Made by a program: the position numbers and the translations under genes. The notes below the pieces were generated by a model, which did no database searches, had not been told where the DNA came from, and saw nothing but the letters and a program-made list of their open reading frames with translations. Shown one piece after another: positions 1-7,108 of a stretch of 64,000 nt of DNA (positions are counted from its first letter, which is position 1; the number at the start of each line of letters is the position of its first letter). Origin of the DNA: Saccharopolyspora flava (GTDB lineage: Bacteria; Actinomycetota; Actinomycetes; Mycobacteriales; Pseudonocardiaceae); the NCBI RefSeq assembly GCF_900116135.1, contig NZ_FOZX01000001.1, positions 620,001 through 684,000 on the forward strand. The letters are read 5' to 3'.

Positions 1-1679
1 GCGTGGACACCATGCGCTCCTTCGGCCACAAGTCCCGTGCCAAGCAGATGGGCTACGACGCCGAGGACTACTCGGGCAAGCCGGTGATCGGCATCGTCAA
101 CACCTGGAGCGAGATCAACCCGTGCCACCGGCACTTCCGGGAGCGCGCCGAGGACGTCAAGCGCGGCGTGCTGCAGGCGGGCGGGTTCCCGCTGGAACTG
201 CCCGCGATGTCGCTGTCGGAGCCGTTCCAGAAGCCGACCACGATGCTCTACCGGAACATGCTGGCGATGGAGACCGAGGAGCTGCTGCGCTCCTACCCGG
301 TCGACGGCTGCGTGCTCATGGGCGGCTGCGACAAGACCACGCCCGGCCTGATCATGGGGGCGACCAGCGCGAACGTGCCGTCGATCTTCCTGCCCGCCGG
401 GCCGATGCTCAAGGGGCGCTGGAAGGGCGTGACGCTGGGCAGCGGCTCGGACACCTGGAAGTACTGGGCGCAGCGCCGCGCGGGCACCCTCGGCGAGCGG
501 GAGTGGGGCGAGATCGAGGACGGCATCGCCCGCTCCCCCGGCCACTGCATGACGATGGGCACGGCCTCGACGATGACGGCCGCTGCCGAGGCGTTGGGGC
601 TGACGCTGACCGGCGGTTCGTCGATCCCGGCGGCGTTCTCGCACCACCCGCAGCTGGCGGTGGCCACCGGGCGCCGCGTCGTCGACCTGGTCTGGGAGGA
701 CTTCCGGCCGCGCGAGATCCTCACCCGGGAGGCGTTCGAGAACGCCGTCGCGGTCGTGATGGCGATGGGCGGTTCCACGAACGCGGTGATCCACCTGGTC
801 GCGATGGCCGGTCGCGCCGAGGTCGAGCTGCCGCTGGAGGTCTTCGACGAGCTGTCCCGGACGGTCCCGGCGCTGGCCAACATCCGCCCGTCCGGCGAGT
901 ACCTGATGGAGGACTTCCACGACGCGGGCGGGCTGCGCGGGCTGATGGCCGAGCTCGGCGAGCTGCTGCACCGCGACGCCATCACCGTCACCGGGCGCTC
1001 GCTGGGCGAGGACCTCGACGGCGCGGAGATCCACGACGCCGACGTGATCCGCCGCCGCGACGACCCGCTGTCCGAGCAGGGCGGGCTGGCGGTGCTGCGC
1101 GGGTCGCTGGCGCCCGACGGCTGCGTGATCAAGACCAGCGCGGCCGACCCCGCGCTGCTGCGGCACCGGGGACGGGCCGTGGTGTTCGACTCCTACGAGG
1201 ACATGGAGCAGCGGATCGACGCCGACGACCTCGACGTCGACGCCGATTCGGTGCTGATCCTGCGCGGGGCGGGCCCGCTGGGCGGGCCGGGGATGCCGGA
1301 GTGGGGGATGCTGCCGATCCCGAAGAAGCTGCTGCGCCAGGGTGTCACCGACATGGTGCGGATCTCCGACGCCCGGATGAGCGGCACCAGCTACGGCACC
1401 TGCGTGCTGCACGTCGCGCCGGAGTCGTTCGCGGGAGGCCCGCTGGCGCTGGTGCGCGACGGCGACGTCGTCGAGCTCGACGTCGAGGGCCGCCGGCTGG
1501 ACCTGCACGTCGACGAGGCGGAGCTGGAGCGCAGACGCGCGGAGTGGACGCCGCCGGAGGCGGTGTTCGCGCGCGGCTACGGCAAGTTGTTCGCCCAGCA
1601 CATCACCCAGGCCGACCGGGGCTGCGACTTCGACTTCCTCGAAGGCGCCGGGGGCGCGCCCGAACCGGCCATCCACTGA
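1..1679 (+). CDS. IlvD/Edd-family sugar-acid dehydratase (L-arabinonate dehydratase type), 5' end outside window
   Basis: Iron-sulfur dehydratase that removes water from an aldonic acid to give a 2-keto-3-deoxy acid in the cytosol. About 558 residues are visible. Three cysteines that should hold the [2Fe-2S] cluster are present: C41 in NPCHRHF, C109 in GGCDKTTPG and C182 in SPGHCMTMG. Their spacing (68 and 73) equals that of characterised L-arabinonate dehydratases (C59/C127/C200 as I remember them), which suggests that about 18 N-terminal residues lie left of the window. The first in-frame GTG (position 3) is therefore probably not the start. The next gene begins 17 nt downstream and encodes a DHDPS-family enzyme, so the pair probably forms a sugar-acid catabolic step series. 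The substrate (arabinonate, xylonate, fuconate or other) cannot be fixed from sequence. This is a paralogue of the biosynthetic ilvD at 49744. Confidence 0.85.
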   Translation, partial: VDTMRSFGHKSRAKQMGYDAEDYSGKPVIGIVNTWSEINPCHRHFRERAEDVKRGVLQAGGFPLELPAMSLSEPFQKPTTMLYRNMLAMETEELLRSYPVDGCVLMGGCDKTTPGLIMGATSANVPSIFLPAGPMLKGRWKGVTLGSGSDTWKYWAQRRAGTLGEREWGEIEDGIARSPGHCMTMGTASTMTAAAEALGLTLTGGSSIPAAFSHHPQLAVATGRRVVDLVWEDFRPREILTREAFENAVAVVMAMGGSTNAVIHLVAMAGRAEVELPLEVFDELSRTVPALANIRPSGEYLMEDFHDAGGLRGLMAELGELLHRDAITVTGRSLGEDLDGAEIHDADVIRRRDDPLSEQGGLAVLRGSLAPDGCVIKTSAADPALLRHRGRAVVFDSYEDMEQRIDADDLDVDADSVLILRGAGPLGGPGMPEWGMLPIPKKLLRQGVTDMVRISDARMSGTSYGTCVLHVAPESFAGGPLALVRDGDVVELDVEGRRLDLHVDEAELERRRAEWTPPEAVFARGYGKLFAQHITQADRGCDFDFLEGAGGAPEPAIH

Positions 1680-1696
1680 GTCGAGCGGAGGAGACG

Positions 1697-2599
1697 ATGA
1701 CGACCAGCGTCGACGCGCTGCGCGGGGTCACCGCGATCACCGTGACCCCGTTCGACGGCGCGGGCGCCCCGGACTGGTCCGGCTACGAGGCGATCGTGGC
1801 GCGGATGGGCGAGGCCGGGGTGCAAGTGATCACGCCCAACGGCAACACCAGCGAGTTCTACGCGCTGTCCCGCTCCGAGTGGCAGCGGGCCAACGAGGTC
1901 ACCGCGGCCGCGGCGGGCGGGTCGGTGGTGATGCCGGGCATCGGCTACGACATCGGCACGGCCAAGGACATGGCGGTGGCGGTGCAGCAGCTCGGCGCGC
2001 CGCTGGCGATGCTGCACCAGCCGGTGCACCCGCACCAGTCGGTGGCCGGGTGGGTCGCCTACAACCGGGAGATCGTCCAGTCCGCGCCGGGGCTGGGTTT
2101 CGTGCTCTACGTCAAGGACTCCCGCATCGGCGCCGACGCGCTGGGCTCGCTGTTCGACGCCTGCCCGAACGTGGTCGGCATCAAGTACGCGGTGGCCGAT
2201 CCGCTGCGCTTCGGCGAGATCTGCGCGTCGCTCGGCGCGGACCGGGTGGCGTGGTCGTGCGGGCTGGCCGAGCGGTGGGCGCCGTCGTTCTGGCCGCTGG
2301 GGGCGGCCGGGTTCACCTCGGGCGGGGTCAACGTGGCCCCGAAGCTGTCCCTGGACTACCTGGCGGCGCTGCGCTCGGGCGATCAGGCCGAGGTCCGGCG
2401 CTTGTGGTCGCTGATCGCCCCGTTCGAGGCGATGCGCGCCGAGGACGCGACCGCGTGCAACGTCGCGGTGGTCAAGGAGGCCTTGGCCCAGCAGGGCCTG
2501 TGCGGCCCGGGTGTCCGGCCACCGGCGGGTGGCCTGTCCGCGCACCAGCGCGACCGGGTCACCGAGATCCTCGAGTCCTGGGCCGCGGCGGGCTACTGA
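1697..2599 (+). CDS. Dihydrodipicolinate synthase/N-acetylneuraminate lyase family aldolase or dehydratase
   Basis: Class I (Schiff-base) TIM-barrel enzyme of 300 aa. The catalytic lysine is K163 in VVGIKYAVADP, the conserved tyrosine is Y138 in FVLYVKDS, and the family signature TPNGNTSEFYALS lies at residues 46-58. The ATG at 1697 follows GGAGGAGACG, a good ribosome site. It lies 17 nt behind the IlvD-type dehydratase, so it probably acts on the 2-keto-3-deoxy sugar acid made by that enzyme, either dehydrating it (as in 2-keto-3-deoxyarabonate or 5-dehydro-4-deoxyglucarate dehydratases) or cleaving it as an aldolase. It is unlikely to be the lysine-pathway DapA because of this context. Its last 7 nt overlap the convergent secreted-protein gene. 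Confidence 0.8.
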   Translation: MTTSVDALRGVTAITVTPFDGAGAPDWSGYEAIVARMGEAGVQVITPNGNTSEFYALSRSEWQRANEVTAAAAGGSVVMPGIGYDIGTAKDMAVAVQQLGAPLAMLHQPVHPHQSVAGWVAYNREIVQSAPGLGFVLYVKDSRIGADALGSLFDACPNVVGIKYAVADPLRFGEICASLGADRVAWSCGLAERWAPSFWPLGAAGFTSGGVNVAPKLSLDYLAALRSGDQAEVRRLWSLIAPFEAMRAEDATACNVAVVKEALAQQGLCGPGVRPPAGGLSAHQRDRVTEILESWAAAGY

Positions 2600-3114
2600 C
2601 CGTCGATGCGCACGAACGCCTGGGCCGACGAGGCCCAGCGGTAGTGCTCGGTGTGGCCCTGACCGGTGTCGAGGTCGTTGATCCACACGGCGATGTCGCC
2701 GTGGAACACCTGGTGCTCCTCGGGCACCTGGGTCCACACCGGCGGGCTGACCACGGTGCCGAGCGCGTGCGGCTCGGTGCCGCCCGGGTCGGTGGTCATG
2801 CCGATCAGCGCCCGGGAGTACTCGGCACCCCTGGGCCCGCACTCGACGTACATCAGCGCGTCGTCGACCCCTTCGCCGGTGACGTCGGCGTAGCCGATCG
2901 GCTTCTCCGGTGCGAAGCGGTAGATCCAGTCCCCGGCTTCCCCGGCCCCGTTGGTGAACGAAACCACCTGCCGCGGGCAGGGTCCCACCTGCGGGACCTC
3001 GAATGCCGCGTTGTGCCAGTCCACTTCCTGCACGTCGGCCGCGGCCATCCCGCCGCCGGCGATCATCCCGGCTGCCGCGAGCGCCCCCGCGCTCGCCACG
3101 ACCCGCTTGCGCAT
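2593..3114 (-). CDS. Small secreted protein, function unknown
   Basis: 173-aa protein with a clear Sec signal peptide: basic MRKR, a hydrophobic stretch of about 18 residues, then an Ala-rich cleavage region (GGMAAADV). The mature part (about 145 aa) contains two Cys (near PQVGPCPRQV and MYVECGPR), which could form a disulfide. I do not recognise a catalytic family. Segments such as YADVTGEGVDDALMYVECG look like an FG-GAP/VCBS-type repeat motif (D-x-T-G-x-G-x-D-D), which often binds calcium. The ATG at 3114 is preferred because GGGGGA lies 4-5 nt upstream; an in-frame ATG at 3126 has no usable site. It converges with the upstream aldolase gene (7-nt overlap). Confidence 0.7.
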   Translation of the reverse strand: MRKRVVASAGALAAAGMIAGGGMAAADVQEVDWHNAAFEVPQVGPCPRQVVSFTNGAGEAGDWIYRFAPEKPIGYADVTGEGVDDALMYVECGPRGAEYSRALIGMTTDPGGTEPHALGTVVSPPVWTQVPEEHQVFHGDIAVWINDLDTGQGHTEHYRWASSAQAFVRIDGQ

Positions 3115-3278
3115 GACGTCCCCCATGTCTCCATCGCGTCGTCGTCGGCTACCCAGGACACGGGCAACCACGGCAATCCCGTTGCCGCACCTGTCCAGGT
3201 TCACCGCATCGGATGAAGAACACCGCGCTTCCCGAAGATCCCCGCACAGCGACGTGGAAACTCCCCGGACAGAACGAC

Positions 3279-3313
3279 AACGGGCCGCTCCCTCCACGAG
3301 GGAGCGGCCCGTT
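3279..3313. terminator. Strong hairpin upstream of secreted-protein gene
   Basis: Perfect 16-bp stem (arms 3279-3294 and 3298-3313) with a CAC loop, GC-rich and without a T run. It lies between the end of pyc and the next minus-strand gene, and probably acts as a terminator or RNA-stabilising hairpin for pyc transcripts. Confidence 0.6.
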
Positions 3314-3346
3314 CAGGGGTCCGGCGCCGTGTGGGTCCCTTCGGGG

Positions 3347-3378
3347 GTGGGGGAAGTTTTCATGAAAACTTCCCCCAC
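3347..3378. repeat. Family A palindrome (GTTTTCATGAAAAC core) after pyc stop
   Basis: Perfect 32-nt palindrome centred on TTTTCA/TGAAAA, 9 nt past the pyc stop codon. The same core recurs at least five times at 56927-57162. As RNA it would form a long hairpin with essentially no loop beyond CATG. The position right after a stop suggests a terminator role. Confidence 0.75.
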
Positions 3379-3387
3379 ACCCGAGGA

Positions 3388-6300
3388 TCACCCGAGTTCG
3401 ATGATGAGGTCTCCGCCCTCGACCTGCTGCACCGCGCCGATGGCGAGGCGCTTGACCTGGCCGCTCTGCGGGGCGGTGATCGCGGCCTCCATCTTCATGG
3501 CCTCGATCGTGGCCACGGTCTGGCCGGACTCGACGGAGTCGCCCTCGCCGACGGCCAGGGTGACCACGCCCGCGAACGGGGCCGGGACGTGGCCCGGGTT
3601 GCCGCGGTCGGCCTTCTCCGCGACCGGCAGGTCGGTGGCCACCGAGCGGTCGCGGACCTGGATGGGCCGCAGCTGCCCGTTGAGCACCGCCATGACGGTC
3701 CGCATGCCGCGCTCGTCGGGTTCGCTGATGGCCTCCAGCCCGATGAGCAGCCGCACGCCGGGCTCCAGGTCCACCGAGTACTCCTCCCCCGGCTTGAGGC
3801 CGTAGAAGAAGTCCTTGCTGCGCAGCAGCGAGGTGTCGCCGTAGGCGTCCCGGTGCTCCTGGAACTCCTTGGTGGGCTTGGCGAACATCAACCGGTTGAG
3901 CGTGTTGCGCCGGTCGTTGACCAGCCCGTCGCGGTCCTCGGCGGACAGCTCGGCGATCTTGCGGGTGCTGGTGCGGCCTTCCAGCGCGCGGGTGCGGAAC
4001 GGCTCCGGCCACCCGGCGGGCGGGTCGCCCAGCTCGCCCTGCAGGAACCCGATGACCGAGTCGGGGATGTCGAACTTGCGCGGGTCGGCCTCGAAGTCGG
4101 ACGGGTCGACGCCCGCACCGACCAGGTGCAGCGCCAGGTCACCGACGACCTTCGAGGACGGGGTGACCTTGACCAGCCGGCCGAGGATGCGGTCCGCGGC
4201 GGCGTACATGGCCTCGATCTCCTCGAACTTGTCGCCGAGGCCGAGCGCCACCGCCTGGGTGCGCAGGTTGGACAGCTGGCCGCCGGGGATCTCGTGCGAG
4301 TAGACGCGTCCGGTCGGCGAGGCCAGCCCGGCTTCGAAGGGCTGGTAGATCTTGCGGACCGATTCCCAGTAGGGCTCCAGGTCGCACACCGCCTGCAGGT
4401 CCAGGCCGGTGGTGCGCTCGGTGTAGTCGGTCGCGGCCACCAGCGAGGACAGCGCGGGCTGCGAGGTGGTGCCCGCCATCGACGCGGTCGCCGCGTCCAC
4501 GGCGTCCACACCGGCCTGGATGGCGGCGGTGTAGGTGGCCAGCTGACCGCCCGCGGTGTCGTGGGTGTGCAGGTGCACCGGCAGGTCGAACTCCGAGCGC
4601 AGCGCGGAGACCAGCTTCTCCGCGGCGGGCGCGCGGAGCAGTCCCGCCATGTCCTTGATGGCCAGCACGTGCGCACCGGCCTCGACGATCTGCTCGGCGA
4701 GACGCAGGTAGTAGTCCAGTGTGTACAGCTTCTCGTCCGGGTTGGACAGATCAGCGGTGTAGCACAGCGCGACCTCGGCGACGGACTTGCCGGTGTTGCG
4801 GACGGCCTCGATGGCCGGGCGCATCTGCTCGACGTCGTTGAGCGCGTCGAAGATCCGGAAGATGTCGATGCCGGTGTCGGTGGCCTCCTGCACGAAGTGC
4901 TCGGTGACCTCCGTCGGGTACGGCGTGTAGCCGACGGTGTTGCGGCCGCGCAGCAGCATCTGCAGGCAGATGTTGGGGACGGCGTCGCGCAGCTTGGCCA
5001 GCCGCTCCCACGGGTCCTCGGCGAGGAACCGCAGCGCGACGTCGTAGGTGGCGCCGCCCCAGCACTCCAGCGACAGCAGGTCCGGGGTCATCCGCGCCAC
5101 GTGCGGCGCGACCGCCAGCAGGTCCTTGCTGCGCACCCGGGTCGCCAGCAGCGACTGGTGGGCGTCGCGGAAGGTGGTGTCGGTGACGCCGACCTGGGTG
5201 GATTCGCGCATCCACCGCGCGAAGCCCTCCGGGCCGAGCTCGGTGAGCTTCTGCTTCGAACCGGGCAGCGGCGCGGCGGTGAGGTCGACCTCGGGGAGCT
5301 TGAAGCTCGGGTCGGCGGCGCTGGGCCGCGGGCCGTTGGGCTGGTTGACGGTGACGTCGGCGAGGTAGTTGAGCATCCGCGTGCCGCGGTCGGCGGAGTG
5401 CCGGGCGGTGAGCAGGTGCGGGCGCTCGTCGATGAACGACGTGGTGACGCGACCGGCGCCGAAGTCGTCGTCGTCGAGCACCGCCTGCAGGAACGGGATG
5501 TTCGTGGCGACACCGCGGATGCGGAACTCGGCGAGGGCGCGGCGGGCGCGGCCGACGGCGGTCGGGAAGTCGCGACCGCGGCAGGACAGCTTGACCAGCA
5601 TCGAGTCGAAGTGCGCGCTGATGCTGGTGCCGGCGAAGGCGGTGCCGCCGTCGAGGCGGATGCCCGCGCCGCCCGGCGACCGGTAGGCGCTGATCATGCC
5701 GGTGTCGGGGCGGAACCCGTTGGCCGGGTCCTCGGTGGTGATGCGGCACTGCAGGGCGGCGCCGCGCAGCCGGATCTTGTCCTGGGTCATGCCCAGGTCC
5801 TCCAGCGTCTCGCCGGCGGCGATGCGCAGCTGGGACTGCACGAGGTCGGTGTCGGTGACCTCCTCGGTCACCGTGTGCTCGACCTGGATGCGCGGGTTCA
5901 TCTCGATGAACACGTGGTTGCCGCGCTCGTCGACGAGGAACTCGACGGTGCCCGCGTTGACGTAGCCGATCTTGCGGGCGAAGGCGACCGCGTCGGCGCA
6001 GATCCGCTCCCGCAGCTGCGGGTCGAGGTTGGGCGCCGGGGCGATCTCGATGACCTTCTGGTGGCGTCGCTGCACCGAGCAGTCGCGCTCGAAGAGGTGC
6101 ACGACGTTGCCCTGCCCGTCGGCGAGGACCTGCACCTCGATGTGCCGCGGGTTGACCACGGCCTGCTCCAGGAACACGGTCGGGTCGCCGAAGGCGGATT
6201 CGGCTTCGCGCATGGCGGCTTCGAGGGCTTCGCGCAGCGCGGAGGGCTCGTCGACGCGGCGCATGCCGCGGCCGCCACCACCGGCGACGGCCTTGACGAA

Positions 6301-6765
6301 GACCGGGAAGGTCATCTGCTCGGAGGCGGCGAGCAGTTCGTCGAGGTCGCGGGACGGCGCGGAGGAGTCCAGCACCGGGACGCCGGCTTCGCGCGCGGCG
6401 GCCACGGCGGTGGCCTTGTTGCCGGTCATCTCGAGGATCTGCTGGCGCGGGCCGACGAAGGTGATGCCGGCCTCGTGGCAGGCCTTGGCCAGCTCGGGGT
6501 TCTCCGAGAGGAAGCCGTAGCCCGGGTAGACGGCGTCGGCGCCCGCCTGGCGCGCGGCCTTGATGATCTCGTCGACGGAGAGGTAGGCCCGGACCGGGTG
6601 GCCGGGTTCGCCGATCTCGTACGATTCGTCGGCTTTGAGGCGGTGCAGCGAGTTGCGGTCTTCGTGCGGGAAGACCGCGACGGTCCCCGCCCCCAGCTCG
6701 TAGGCGGCGCGAAAAGCGCGAATCGCAATCTCGCCGCGGTTCGCGACGAGCACCTTGCGGAACAT
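3388..6765 (-). CDS. pyc: Pyruvate carboxylase
   Basis: Biotin-dependent anaplerotic enzyme that makes oxaloacetate from pyruvate, bicarbonate and ATP. At 1125 aa it has the full single-chain length. Biotin carboxylase occupies about residues 1-450 (N-terminal MFRKVLVANRGEIA; the ATP-grasp glycine-rich KAVAGGGGRGMRRV; EMNPRIQVEHTVTE), the carboxyltransferase domain about 530-800 (TFRDAHQSLLATRVR; metal ligands in HLHTHDTAGG), then a tetramerisation region, and a C-terminal biotinyl domain with EAMKMEA (biotin on K1091). The ATG at 6765 follows GAGGGAG at good spacing; upstream in-frame codons lack homology. It is followed by family A palindrome 3347-3378. It is the left end of the block shared with mycobacteria. 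Confidence 0.97.
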   Translation of the reverse strand: MFRKVLVANRGEIAIRAFRAAYELGAGTVAVFPHEDRNSLHRLKADESYEIGEPGHPVRAYLSVDEIIKAARQAGADAVYPGYGFLSENPELAKACHEAGITFVGPRQQILEMTGNKATAVAAAREAGVPVLDSSAPSRDLDELLAASEQMTFPVFVKAVAGGGGRGMRRVDEPSALREALEAAMREAESAFGDPTVFLEQAVVNPRHIEVQVLADGQGNVVHLFERDCSVQRRHQKVIEIAPAPNLDPQLRERICADAVAFARKIGYVNAGTVEFLVDERGNHVFIEMNPRIQVEHTVTEEVTDTDLVQSQLRIAAGETLEDLGMTQDKIRLRGAALQCRITTEDPANGFRPDTGMISAYRSPGGAGIRLDGGTAFAGTSISAHFDSMLVKLSCRGRDFPTAVGRARRALAEFRIRGVATNIPFLQAVLDDDDFGAGRVTTSFIDERPHLLTARHSADRGTRMLNYLADVTVNQPNGPRPSAADPSFKLPEVDLTAAPLPGSKQKLTELGPEGFARWMRESTQVGVTDTTFRDAHQSLLATRVRSKDLLAVAPHVARMTPDLLSLECWGGATYDVALRFLAEDPWERLAKLRDAVPNICLQMLLRGRNTVGYTPYPTEVTEHFVQEATDTGIDIFRIFDALNDVEQMRPAIEAVRNTGKSVAEVALCYTADLSNPDEKLYTLDYYLRLAEQIVEAGAHVLAIKDMAGLLRAPAAEKLVSALRSEFDLPVHLHTHDTAGGQLATYTAAIQAGVDAVDAATASMAGTTSQPALSSLVAATDYTERTTGLDLQAVCDLEPYWESVRKIYQPFEAGLASPTGRVYSHEIPGGQLSNLRTQAVALGLGDKFEEIEAMYAAADRILGRLVKVTPSSKVVGDLALHLVGAGVDPSDFEADPRKFDIPDSVIGFLQGELGDPPAGWPEPFRTRALEGRTSTRKIAELSAEDRDGLVNDRRNTLNRLMFAKPTKEFQEHRDAYGDTSLLRSKDFFYGLKPGEEYSVDLEPGVRLLIGLEAISEPDERGMRTVMAVLNGQLRPIQVRDRSVATDLPVAEKADRGNPGHVPAPFAGVVTLAVGEGDSVESGQTVATIEAMKMEAAITAPQSGQVKRLAIGAVQQVEGGDLIIELG

Positions 6766-7108
6766 GCCGGCTCCCTCGGATAACAGGCGTCGGTCGGTGC
6801 AGGAGACACTACCGCGAAAATTCCCCGTTACGGGAGAACCCGTCAGGTGACGAAGACCTCGACACCCCCAATGACCAGCCCAAATGCCGGTCGTGCACAA
6901 GCTGTAGCCGAAAGAAAATCATGCGAATTTTCCACGGGCGGAACTTTCGCTCACCTATTCGAGATCTGGAGGTCACCTGGAGGCCGCCGCGGGGACACCC
7001 GCCGACGATTTTCGCCGGAATCGCCCGAGATCGATTTTTTCCGGGAACAGGGCAGTTTTCGCCAAAACCGCCCAGCATCCGGGATTCCCACCCGGATCCG
7101 GAAGGTGA
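6766..7108. other. Intergenic region between recG and pyc, with two recG-terminator hairpins
   Basis: 343 nt without a credible gene. Next to the recG stop are two hairpins: 7077-7097 (perfect 7-bp ATCCGGG stem, 7-nt loop) and 7050-7073 (10-bp GGGCaGTTTT stem with one mismatch, CGCC loop). The second has arms resembling those of family A and B palindromes elsewhere in the window. On the minus strand it is followed, after 8 nt, by a run of A rather than T. The rest would hold the pyc promoter; I see no convincing -35/-10 pair. Confidence 0.5.

Noticed and set aside
3331-6783. 1150-codon plus-strand ORF opposite pyc (and similar long ORFs opposite recG, ppk, gltX, ilvB and others)
   Set aside because: The minus-strand gene is a clear full-length enzyme. 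The antisense frame is open only because of GC-rich third positions, and its product (Gly/Val/Arg/Asp-rich) has no domain.
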